A stretch of DNA of 64,000 nucleotides from G963708235 sp963708235 (GTDB taxonomy: Bacteria > Actinomycetota > Acidimicrobiia > Spongiisociales > UBA5794). Position 1 is the first letter of the stretch. The number at the start of each line of letters is the position of its first letter. Under the pieces are notes generated by a model. The model did no database searches. It was not told where the DNA came from and saw nothing but the letters and a program-made list of their open reading frames with translations. A program made the position numbers and the translations under genes. Shown here in pieces: positions 41,018 through 48,048 of this stretch. Location of the stretch: the NCBI GenBank assembly GCA_963708235.1, contig OY970200.1, forward strand, positions 2,108,001-2,172,000. The letters are read 5' to 3'.

Positions 41018-43350
41018 CCGGCACCTCCCGGGAGTGTGGCCGCAACGGATCGGGCAAAGACGTCGATTCCGGCTTTGGGACGTTCGTGCCAGGACAACGA
41101 GGTCCAGGGCTCCCACCCGTATCCGGAGGTGGCGGTGGATGTGGCGCCTGTGACCACCGTGACGCCGATCTGCGGGACCGTCTCCGAGGTGATCGCTCCG
41201 TCGTCGATTCGCCACACCTGCTGCGAGGAGGGATCGGACACCCCGAGCAGCATCCAGGGGAGGCGCACCTCGAGATTGCCACCGGAACGCATCCATGTGG
41301 CGTGGGACTCGAAGTCGGCGTGGCGGGGATCGGTGATCCCGGAGCGGAGCCGGCCGGCTGCCAAGGTCTCCATCGGGAACGCCTCACCGGTGGTGGGGAC
41401 CGTGAGCGGCCGGTTGAGGATCAACTGCTGCGGTCGCCACTCGTCAGGAGCCACCGGTGGCACATCCGGGTCGTACAGCGGTTCGTAGATCGACGCCAGC
41501 GGGTCCTGCCGGGTGCGAATCCAGGCCTGCCCGTCATCGGCCAGGTCAGCCGGAATCGTGACCACCACATCGGTGGCGTCGACCGTCACCGCAGAATCCG
41601 GCAGATCGTCGTCCCCCTCACCCAGCGTGCGGAACGCAAACGTGGTGTCGCCGCCCGGATCTGCACCGTCGACCATGAGATAGACCCACGAGGCGTCGTG
41701 GGTTGCAGCGATCCGGAGGCTGGAGTCCGGCGCAGAGATGACCGGGATTTCATCCCAGTCGGCGAGGTCGCCGTCGATGGCGATGACCGCACCGTCCTCG
41801 CCGGGCTCGACCGCCACCAGCCCGAAGACCTGCTCGTTGGTCCATTGGTTGTGCCACAGCGGTCGCCGATCCGACGGGATCTCGAAATCCACCGTGTTCC
41901 ACGTGAGCTTGAACCATTCGTCGGTCCACTCGAACACAAAGCCGCCTCCGAGCCCGAGGTCGCTGATGATCCCGAGCAGCTCGGCGTCGATGCTCATCGC
42001 CTCCGTCTCGGTGTGGTTTCCCTGGTCCCGTCCCAGCGGACCGAGGTGGGCGCTCCCCAGCGAGGACGGGACCCCGAACTCGGTAATCAGGATCGGCATG
42101 TCGTCGTGGTGATCCCGGAGTGCGGTGAGGTACCCGGCGTAGGGATCGACCTCTCCGTCGTGGACGAACTCGGCGTACGACGGTTGATGTCGCTGGAAAT
42201 CCGGGTAATACGGGTAGGCGTGGTAGCTGGCGAACAGGCCACCTGGCCATTCGTCGGTGGCGGACAGAGCCGATGCGTCGATGTTGACCAGATCCTCCTG
42301 CGGGAGAGGTTCGTCGGGGTGATCGAGCGGATCGGTGGTTGGCCAGTTGGTGAATGCGAGCGGCATCGTCAAGTTCCGGTCGGCCAGATTCGCCGCCAGG
42401 TAATCGAGCATCGCCCCCAGCCACATCTCGGTCGGCGACGCATCCGCATCGGCGGCAACGAACTGGCTGGCGGGAACGGCCATCCCGGCGTTTGCCGCAT
42501 CCGAATCGGCGGTCGTGTGGGGATCGAGCTCGATGCCGAGGATCCAGCCCGCCAGCCACGGTGTGACATCCGAGGTGTAGGTCCCGGAGGCGTGTCCCCG
42601 GCGCTCGGTAAGTTCGAGGTCGCCGTGGACCACTGCCACGATCGACTCGATCTCACTGCGCATCTCGTCGACGATCCCCGCATCCCAGAGGTCACCTGTT
42701 TCGAGGAACCGTTCCTCGGGAATCCATACCCCCTGGAACAGGTACAACGGTGCGTCGGGGTGTGCGGTGTTGTAGGCCGCCAGTTCGTCGTAGAACGCCG
42801 GGCGTTGGATGGTGTACACCCGGACCACCCGCAGTCCGAGTCCGGCGATCTGGGGGAACCAGCGCCGGTAGTCCTCGGCGCCGATGGCGAGCTCTCCGGG
42901 GTGGTGCCCGGGGATCGTCGGTCCGATGTTGACCCCGGGGAGGAAGTCGATCTCCCCTCCGGCGGTGTGGAGGAGGAACCGCTGCCCGTCGGTCCGGGCG
43001 ACCCTGGTCATGCCGTCCACCTCGTCGGGAGCAGGTGCCCAGGAGCGGTCGAGCGTGACCGGGTCGGGCCACAGGTCGGCGAAGGGGGCGAGCTCGCCGG
43101 CCGTAGCGGAGGTGGTGGTGGGGGGCGTGGCCGTGACGGGCACGCCCGAAGACGAGGGGGCAGCGCCCACATCACCCGAGGAACATCCCGCAACCACGAC
43201 AGCCACGACAAGCGCCGCCACGAAGGATCGGTTGGCCCCGGGCCGCCGTCGGACATCGAGGACCCGGAAGCCGAAGGGACGCGGCGCCAACGGAGGGGAC
43301 ACGGGACGCGTGTCACCCGCCACAGTGACGGAGCTCTCGAATGCGTCCAC
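41014..43350 (-). CDS. Lipoprotein with glycoside-hydrolase-like TIM barrel
   Basis: 778 residues from the GTG at 43350 (AAGGA 4 nt upstream). A polar N-terminus of ~40 residues precedes a hydrophobic segment ending VVVAGCSS, a lipobox (Cys56), so it is probably exported and lipidated. Then comes a Thr/Ser-rich linker and a barrel domain: FLPGVNIGPTIPGHHPGE, FQGVWIP, AGWILGIELDPH (candidate acid/base Glu), ASYHAYPYYPDFQ, ILITEFGVPSS (candidate nucleophile Glu) and GGFVFEWTDEW. A C-terminal beta domain follows (AVIAIDGDLADWDEIPVI). It resembles clan GH-A enzymes that trim polysaccharides. First gene of the seven-gene operon. Confidence 0.82.
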   Translation of the reverse strand: MDAFESSVTVAGDTRPVSPPLAPRPFGFRVLDVRRRPGANRSFVAALVVAVVVAGCSSGDVGAAPSSSGVPVTATPPTTTSATAGELAPFADLWPDPVTLDRSWAPAPDEVDGMTRVARTDGQRFLLHTAGGEIDFLPGVNIGPTIPGHHPGELAIGAEDYRRWFPQIAGLGLRVVRVYTIQRPAFYDELAAYNTAHPDAPLYLFQGVWIPEERFLETGDLWDAGIVDEMRSEIESIVAVVHGDLELTERRGHASGTYTSDVTPWLAGWILGIELDPHTTADSDAANAGMAVPASQFVAADADASPTEMWLGAMLDYLAANLADRNLTMPLAFTNWPTTDPLDHPDEPLPQEDLVNIDASALSATDEWPGGLFASYHAYPYYPDFQRHQPSYAEFVHDGEVDPYAGYLTALRDHHDDMPILITEFGVPSSLGSAHLGPLGRDQGNHTETEAMSIDAELLGIISDLGLGGGFVFEWTDEWFKLTWNTVDFEIPSDRRPLWHNQWTNEQVFGLVAVEPGEDGAVIAIDGDLADWDEIPVISAPDSSLRIAATHDASWVYLMVDGADPGGDTTFAFRTLGEGDDDLPDSAVTVDATDVVVTIPADLADDGQAWIRTRQDPLASIYEPLYDPDVPPVAPDEWRPQQLILNRPLTVPTTGEAFPMETLAAGRLRSGITDPRHADFESHATWMRSGGNLEVRLPWMLLGVSDPSSQQVWRIDDGAITSETVPQIGVTVVTGATSTATSGYGWEPWTSLSWHERPKAGIDVFARSVAATLPGGAG

Positions 43351-43664
43351 AGCTTCCTTGTTCCGTATCCCCCGGAACCCGAAACGACGAAGCGGCCAGG
43401 GCCCGACCTCGGGGGGATGGTCGTCACGTCCTGGCCGCTTGTCTTGATCGCCGAAGATGGGGGAAATGGACCTTCGGCGGCTCCATCCTGTTGTTCGCCG
43501 ATGTCACCCCACGGGTTCATACCGTCGGGACGAATGGGGCCGGCGACCCATCCGGCGGCAGAGCCACTGCGGCGACCTCGTTGGCGAGATTGCGCTCGTT
43601 CGGCGGTGCGCCGGGTCGGGGTCCGGAGGCGACCCACATCCGGCGATGAGGTCGGAGAACGACG
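43351..43664. other. Leader / promoter region of the seven-gene operon
   Basis: About 310 bases between the tRNA terminator and the hydrolase gene. It contains two stem-loops near the start codon (43390-43440 and TTCCG/CGGAA at about 43360-43380). No clear -35/-10 pair is seen. No gene is supported on either strand. Confidence 0.5.
43390..43440 (-). promoter_or_regulatory. Large stem-loop 40-90 nt upstream of the operon
   Basis: On the minus strand AAGCGGCCAGG (43440-43430) pairs perfectly over 11 bp with CCTGGCCGCTT (43400-43390). The loop contains an inner CGACC/GGTCG stem. There is no U-run. A second small hairpin, TTCCG/CGGAA, lies between it and the ribosome-binding site. It could be a structured 5' leader or a terminator/attenuator; it matches no riboswitch class I can recognise. 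Confidence 0.5.
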
Positions 43665-43686
43665 AAAACCCCTTGCAAGCAAGAGG
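43665..43686 (-). terminator. Intrinsic terminator after tRNA-Ala
   Basis: On the minus strand an 8-bp stem CCTCTTGC/GCAAGGGG (one G-U pair) with a TT loop is followed directly by TTTT. It lies 11 nt past the tRNA 3' end. It is the clearest rho-independent terminator in the window. Confidence 0.75.
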
Positions 43687-43697
43687 TTTCGTGGGAG

Positions 43698-43770
43698 TGG
43701 AGCTGAGGGGAATTGAACCCCTGACCTCCTGCATGCCATGCAGGCGCTCTGCCAACTGAGCTACAGCCCC
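43698..43770 (-). tRNA. tRNA-Ala (anticodon GGC)
   Basis: 73-nt cloverleaf on the minus strand: acceptor GGGGCTG/CAGCTCC with discriminator A, D-arm GCTC-AGTTGGCA-GAGC, anticodon arm CCTGC-ATGGCAT-GCAGG (anticodon GGC), T-arm AGGGG-TTCAATT-CCCCT. CCA is not encoded. It reads GCC/GCU codons, the main Ala codons at this GC content. It is followed by an intrinsic terminator and lies 28 nt past rsfS. Confidence 0.95.
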
Positions 43771-43797
43771 GGGGCCTTACGGCGGGTCGTGATCTTA

Positions 43798-44172
43798 TCA
43801 GGCTTCTGCGGGCACCGGTTCGAACTCGATCCGGGGCGCGTCGGCCCAGAGGCGATCGAGATCGTAGTAGTCGCGCGTCTCCTGATCGAAGACGTGGACC
43901 ACGAGATCGCCGTAGTCGAGGAGCACCCAACGGCCGTGGGTCTCCCCTTCTCGCCGCAACGGGCGCTTACCGAGTTCGACCTTGAGATGATGCTCCGCAT
44001 CCTCCACCAGCGTCTTGACGTGGCGGTTCGAGCTCCCGGTGGCGATGACGAACACGTCCGTCAGCACAACCAGTTCAGAGACATCGAGGAGGGTGAGCGA
44101 AGCACCCTTCTTCTCGGCGATCGCGGCAGCGGCGGCCTTGGCAGCGGTGATGGCTTCTGGATCAGCGCTGAT
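43798..44172 (-). CDS. rsfS: Ribosome silencing factor RsfS
   Basis: Binds L14 and blocks subunit joining during starvation. Family core: LTDVFVIATGSSNRHVKTLV, REGETHGRWVLLDYGDLVVH, YYDLDRLWADAP. The similarity extends ~35 residues upstream of the first GTG (44067): ADPEAITAAKAAAAAIAEKK and LTLLDVSELVV. In that frame, between an upstream TAA and the homologous region, there is no ATG, GTG or TTG, but an ATC at 44172 follows GGAAGG by 7 nt. I therefore infer an AUC start and 124 residues, the normal length. A TAAGAT hexamer at 44211-44206 may be its -10. Confidence 0.85.
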   Translation of the reverse strand: MSADPEAITAAKAAAAAIAEKKGASLTLLDVSELVVLTDVFVIATGSSNRHVKTLVEDAEHHLKVELGKRPLRREGETHGRWVLLDYGDLVVHVFDQETRDYYDLDRLWADAPRIEFEPVPAEA

Positions 44173-44176
44173 GGTC

Positions 44177-45544
44177 TTACCTTCCTGCGTCGCTGTAGTA
44201 GCCCCATCTTAGGGCCGGAGCGGCGTCAAGCGGTTTTCCCGTCGAACCGCCGATGCGGTTTAGGCCGCCGATTGCCGGGACGGACGGCCGGACGTAGGCA
44301 CCGGCGGCGCCCGGCGGCGACGTCACGATTCCCCGGGGCCGGAAGGACCTCCGTACAGCTGGTGTTCTGCGACGTACCGCCACACGGCGTCGGGTACGAG
44401 AAAGCGGATGCTGCGGCCTGCGGCGGCATGCCGGCGGAGGGCAGTCCCGGACACGGCCAGCTCCGGGGTGTCGAGCCAACGGTGTCGCACCTTGCGCAAC
44501 ACCTCCTCGACGGCGGCACACGACACTCCGGGGCGCGGCAGCACCGCCACCTCGGCCCGCGCCACGACGTCCTCGTGACGATGCCAACTCTGCAGCCCGA
44601 CTGCGGCGTCGGCGCCGAGGACAAGCACCAGCTCGTCGGTGTCGGGATACCCGAGCAGTGTGTCCACCGTGTACGTCCAACCGCTCCGGGCCACCTCGCA
44701 ATCGTCGACCTCGAAGTAGTCGACCCCTTCGGTGGCGAGACGGGTCATCGCCAGCCGGTGGTGCGGGCCGGTGACGGGGCGGTCCGCTTTCTGCCAGGGG
44801 GCTCCGGCCGGAACGTACGACACGACGTCGAGTGCACCTTGGCGGTATGCCGCCTCTCCGGCGACCAGGTGGGCCATGTGGGGAGGGTCGAAGGTGCCGC
44901 CGAGTATGCCGCGTCTCACGCCTGCCAGCATAGGGGGCGCGGGATCCCCGCCCCGGTGCCAGCGACACCGCACCGCCAGGAGGGTGACACCGCAACCACC
45001 GCATCGGATCGGCGTAGACGCCGTCGACCCGCACCGAGAAGTGAACCGCCGCCACTCCCTGGTCGAACCCGGAGCGACCCACCACCGACCCGACCGCCAC
45101 GGCCGATCCGACCGCAACCGTGACCTCGGTGAGATACGAATACGAGGTGCGCAGCCCGCCACCGTGGTCGACGGTCACCGAAAGTCTCCCGGCGACCGAG
45201 CCGGCGAAACTGACCACCCCGGACCCGGCGGCGCCCACCGCGGTGCCCTCGGCGACCCCGAAGTCGACACCCCAGTGGCCGCCGTACCGCCCGACCGGAG
45301 CGAACTCCCGCACCACGGGTCCGCTGACCGGGGCATACAGCCCGGTACATGCGGAGTCGGCGGCAGTCGCCATGCCAACGCCGACTACCGGGAGCAACCC
45401 AAAGGTCATCAGGCCGGCGGTGATCAGGCCGGCGGTGACCTGGAAGCCGGTTCCTGGGCGACGCCCGACTGGGCGACCGGCGACTGGGCGACCGATGACT
45501 GGGCGACCGGCGACTGGGCGACGGCAGGCGAACGTTGCAGGCAC
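44177..45544 (-). CDS. M23 family metallopeptidase (LytM), reading frame runs on over nadD
   Basis: Exported peptidoglycan hydrolase-like protein. It starts at GTG 45544, 5 nt after AAGGAGGAGG. An Arg/Pro-rich n-region (repeats of GRPVA) precedes a hydrophobic signal segment (FQVTAGLITAGLMTFGLLPV), and the LytM domain follows: YAPVSGPVVREFAPVGRYGG, HWGVDFG, GVVSFAGSVAG, VTVDHGGGLRTSYSYL, AVHFSVRVDGVYADP. The domain ends by about 44985, but this frame has no stop until 44177 and covers all of nadD in another phase. The extra ~250 residues look like out-of-frame coding sequence. The true end is therefore uncertain; another frame stops at 44916. Confidence 0.6.
   Translation of the reverse strand: MPATFACRRPVAGRPVIGRPVAGRPVGRRPGTGFQVTAGLITAGLMTFGLLPVVGVGMATAADSACTGLYAPVSGPVVREFAPVGRYGGHWGVDFGVAEGTAVGAAGSGVVSFAGSVAGRLSVTVDHGGGLRTSYSYLTEVTVAVGSAVAVGSVVGRSGFDQGVAAVHFSVRVDGVYADPMRWLRCHPPGGAVSLAPGRGSRAPYAGRRETRHTRRHLRPSPHGPPGRRRGGIPPRCTRRRVVRSGRSPLAESGPPRHRPAPPAGDDPSRHRRGRLLRGRRLRGGPERLDVHGGHTARVSRHRRAGACPRRRRRSRAAELASSRGRRGAGRGGGAAAPRSVVCRRRGGVAQGATPLARHPGAGRVRDCPPPACRRRPQHPLSRTRRRVAVRRRTPAVRRSFRPRGIVTSPPGAAGAYVRPSVPAIGGLNRIGGSTGKPLDAAPALRWGYYSDAGR
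44323..44919 (-). CDS. nadD: Nicotinate-nucleotide adenylyltransferase NadD
   Basis: Makes nicotinate adenine dinucleotide in NAD synthesis. Signature RRGILGGTFDPPHMAHLVAG at the N-terminus, then VPAGAPWQK and the C-terminal ISxTxxR equivalent AVSGTALRRHAAAG. 198 residues from the GTG at 44919, preferred over the ATG at 44931 because TATGCT lies 7 nt before the GTG. This start also overlaps a TGA of another frame of the upstream M23 region as GTGA. It lies about 150 nt upstream of rsfS, the usual nadD-rsfS pairing. Confidence 0.93.
   Translation of the reverse strand: MRRGILGGTFDPPHMAHLVAGEAAYRQGALDVVSYVPAGAPWQKADRPVTGPHHRLAMTRLATEGVDYFEVDDCEVARSGWTYTVDTLLGYPDTDELVLVLGADAAVGLQSWHRHEDVVARAEVAVLPRPGVSCAAVEEVLRKVRHRWLDTPELAVSGTALRRHAAAGRSIRFLVPDAVWRYVAEHQLYGGPSGPGES
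44927..44932 (-). promoter_or_regulatory. Candidate -10 of nadD (leaderless type)
   Basis: TATGCT on the minus strand, then 7 nt, then the GTG at 44919. Confidence 0.45.
45461..45530 (-). repeat. 15-bp tandem repeat in the M23 gene
   Basis: CGACTGGGCGACCGG-type units repeat about four times with a few changes. On the coding strand they encode repeats of GRPVA/GRPVI just before the signal segment. This is a site prone to copy-number change. Confidence 0.8.
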
Positions 45545-45684
45545 CCGGGCCTCCTCCTTCGCCACCGACCCTTCCAACGTATCGCAGCGGCAAGCGCAGA
45601 GGAAGACCCCTGGCCGACCCAGCCGACCAGCGCGCCCACCCTCCGCAAGGCGGTAAGGACCCGAGATTCACGGATACCGGCGTC

Positions 45685-45757
45685 GCACCCCGCCCCACCT
45701 CCTCCAAGAACCTCGGAGGCACCCCGCCCCTTCCCCGCCCCTGTGCGGGGCGGGGTG
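45685..45757 (+). repeat. Dispersed copy of the GC-rich hairpin repeat
   Basis: CCCCGCCCCACCTCCTCC, then AGAACCTCGGAGGCACCCCG, matches the 20.4-21.0-kb units almost base for base. It ends in a 9-bp perfect hairpin CCCCGCCCC-TGTGC-GGGGCGGGG (45733-45755). It lies in the 290-bp gap past the proA stop and upstream of the M23 gene and may terminate proA transcription. Confidence 0.75.
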
Positions 45758-45866
45758 GCGACGGACGCTGCGCGGCCGGAGACGGGGTGGGGCGCTGCGG
45801 ACACAGACCAAGCGCGGGGAGAGTTAGGAAGGAGACACTTGCGGAGCCGGCAGCGGGAGGTTCGTC

Positions 45867-47390
45867 TCAGCGACCGAGGTCGGGATCGTCCTGGATCACC
45901 CGGGTCCGGATCGTGTACACCGAGTCACCGCTGAGGATGCCGCCACGGCCGAAGAGCCGCCCGGTCTGCCAGTTGGAGAGCCCGAGCTCGGGTCGTTCCA
46001 GCGCATACTGACCATCGACCCACCGGGTGAACCCGTTGCCGACGAACGGTGCATCGACCCTGTCGAAGAACCATTGCTGCTCTGCGGCGTCGCCGGAGAC
46101 GAGGCTGGCGACAAAGCGGGGGCTCTGCTGGTTGAAGAGTCGGATTCCCTCGTCGAGATCGGCGATGATCTTGAGCGTGACCTCCGGGCTGTCTTCCCAC
46201 TCCCATTCCCGGCCGAGTTGATCGGCGGGGAGCACCTCGGTCCGCGGCTCGGTGACATCACCCTCGGCGCGGCCGATCACGGTGTCGTCGAACCACACGG
46301 ACGGAACGACATCCTCGTCGCCGGCGGCGATGTGCAACTTGGGATTGGCGTCGAGTCTCCGCCCGGCCTGCTCCAGCGCATCGAGAAACCGGGGAACCAG
46401 GTCGTCGATACGCGACGCCGGGATGCAGCAGGTGTTGAGGGTGTTGCAGACCTTGCGGTCGAGCGAATGCACCACGGCGGCGGCGAAGCTCGCGGCGTCG
46501 CTGTGCTCGGAGGCAAAGATCCAGGCGCCGCCGGTGCCGTGCAGGCTCACCGCCACCCCCGCTTGTCGGGCGACGGCCCCGAGCTGGTTGACGGCCGGGC
46601 CCGAACCCCTGGCCACGGCAAGGGCGAGACGACGGTCCGAGAACAGCGCCCACCCGGCCGCCCGGGCGGCGCTGTCCACCAGCGAGACCGCACCCCGCGG
46701 GAGTCCGGACGCCGACAGGGCGGGCTCGAGCGCATTGGTGACGATGGCACGGGCGGTCCCCAGGGCATCCGACCCGATCCGGAACACCACGGTGTTGCCA
46801 CTGCGCAGCACGCCGGTGGCATCGGCGAACACATTCGGCCGGCCCTCGAAGACGAACCCGATCACCCCGAGCCCTGCCCGCACCTGTTCCACCCGCCATC
46901 CGTCGTGAGGGACGGTCTCGATGATGTCGCCCCGTCCCGACGGTGACCTTGCCCAGGCGCGCAGACCGGCGATCATATCCTGTCGCATTCCGGGCGACAG
47001 GACCAGGCGGGTGGTGGTGCGGCCGCGGTCCCGTGCCGTATCGACATCGAGGCGGTTGGCCGCGGCGATGGGCGCAAACGTGTCCTCGTCGGCCAGACGG
47101 CCCGCAAAATCCTCGTAGAACGCATCGATCTGCCCGTCGTCGACGGTGCCCATCTTGTCGAAGGCGGTGCGTGCCGCTTCGACGGCGTCACCGGCGAGGC
47201 GGTGATCCGCCTCCGGGACGTGGAGCAGATCGCCGGTGGTCTGAACGACGATGAGATGATCGCCGACCGCAAATGCGGCAGCGAGCTCATCCGGGACACG
47301 GGTGACCCGATCACCGCCGAACACGATCGGCATTCCGGCCTCCAGCCCGGTGATCGGTTCCGACCCGGGGCCGGTGTCGTGGTCACGCAT
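45867..47390 (-). CDS. proA: Glutamate-5-semialdehyde dehydrogenase (ProA) with a long N-terminal extension
   Basis: Reduces glutamyl-5-phosphate in proline synthesis. Family motifs: GLGVIGFVFEGRPNVFADAT, LRSGNTVVFRIGSDALGTA, the catalytic Cys region DRKVCNTLNTCCIP, and the C-terminal APFVGNGFTRWVDGQYA with ELGLSNWQTGRLFGRGG. 507 residues from the ATG at 47390, versus ~415-430 usual. The first ~75 residues (MPIVFGGDRVTRVPDELAAA, DHLIVVQTTGDLLHVP) are not part of the ProA fold. The start overlaps the GNAT gene by 8 nt. proB lies just upstream of that gene, completing the pathway pair. Confidence 0.88.
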   Translation of the reverse strand: MRDHDTGPGSEPITGLEAGMPIVFGGDRVTRVPDELAAAFAVGDHLIVVQTTGDLLHVPEADHRLAGDAVEAARTAFDKMGTVDDGQIDAFYEDFAGRLADEDTFAPIAAANRLDVDTARDRGRTTTRLVLSPGMRQDMIAGLRAWARSPSGRGDIIETVPHDGWRVEQVRAGLGVIGFVFEGRPNVFADATGVLRSGNTVVFRIGSDALGTARAIVTNALEPALSASGLPRGAVSLVDSAARAAGWALFSDRRLALAVARGSGPAVNQLGAVARQAGVAVSLHGTGGAWIFASEHSDAASFAAAVVHSLDRKVCNTLNTCCIPASRIDDLVPRFLDALEQAGRRLDANPKLHIAAGDEDVVPSVWFDDTVIGRAEGDVTEPRTEVLPADQLGREWEWEDSPEVTLKIIADLDEGIRLFNQQSPRFVASLVSGDAAEQQWFFDRVDAPFVGNGFTRWVDGQYALERPELGLSNWQTGRLFGRGGILSGDSVYTIRTRVIQDDPDLGR

Positions 47391-48003
47391 CGGTCGGTCC
47401 GTCGTGCTGATCGATGTCCGGATCGTCCCCAGCGGAGCCCGGACCCCCGTCTTCGGTGGGCCGGCGCCATTCCCCGGCCAGCACGGCGTGGATGACCAGG
47501 GTGGTCCATTCCCCTTTGAACCAGTCGGCGTCGACCAGTTCGGCCTCGCGCCGCATCCCGAGCCGTTCCACGAGCTGGTGGAGCCGGCTGTTTCTTGCAT
47601 CGGAGCGGGTGAACACCCGGTGGGCGCCGTTGGCGAACAGGGCGTCGGCGACGGCGCCCAGCGCCTCGGTTGCGTATCCATTGCCACGGGCCGTCGCCGC
47701 CAGCGTGATCCCCAGTTCGAAGGTATCCGGCTGGGTGTCGTCCAGACTGGTCCAGATGTCGCCACAGAGGGCGGCGTCGGGTCCGACGATGCCAAGCTGC
47801 ACCCAGTCGCCTGGTTTCTCGGGGAGCGTCACCCCTGGGGGCCCGAGCAGACGGCGGGCGTCGTCGAGCGACCAACCCGGGGACCATGTCTGGAGCAGTG
47901 CGGTGTCGGGATCGGTCCGGTAGCTCACGACGGCGTGGAGGTCACCTTCCTCGATGGGGCGGATCAGCAATCTGGTGGTGGTGAGCGGCAGGCGTGTGGG
48001 CAT
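47383..48003 (-). CDS. GNAT family N-acetyltransferase (RimJ/RimL-like)
   Basis: 206 residues from the ATG at 48003. Typical features: LTTTRLLIRPIEEGDLHAVV, WVQLGIVGPD, ELGITLAATARGNGYATEAL (acetyl-CoA loop), and HRVFTRSDARNSRLHQLVERL. The substrate is unknown; members modify ribosomal proteins, other N-termini or small amines. TAGCCT lies 7 nt before the ATG. It is placed between proB and proA. Confidence 0.88.
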   Translation of the reverse strand: MPTRLPLTTTRLLIRPIEEGDLHAVVSYRTDPDTALLQTWSPGWSLDDARRLLGPPGVTLPEKPGDWVQLGIVGPDAALCGDIWTSLDDTQPDTFELGITLAATARGNGYATEALGAVADALFANGAHRVFTRSDARNSRLHQLVERLGMRREAELVDADWFKGEWTTLVIHAVLAGEWRRPTEDGGPGSAGDDPDIDQHDGPTDA

Positions 48004-48010
48004 GGTCAGG

Positions 48011-48016
48011 AGGCTA
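48011..48016 (-). promoter_or_regulatory. Candidate -10 of the GNAT gene (leaderless type)
   Basis: TAGCCT on the minus strand, then 7 nt, then the ATG at 48003. Confidence 0.5.
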
Positions 48017-48048
48017 CCCGCCGGGGCGTCCCGAGGCACCCGCTACGG

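Noticed and set aside
43390..43440. c-di-GMP riboswitch in front of the polysaccharide operon
   Set aside because: The conserved GEMM-type sequence blocks are absent; only generic stems are seen, so it is reported just as a structured leader.
41086..43716. Plus-strand frame of about 876 codons opposite the hydrolase gene
   Set aside because: The minus strand has a lipobox, barrel motifs and coupled neighbours; the plus-strand product is Arg/Gly/His-rich shadow sequence that also runs through the tRNA-side region.
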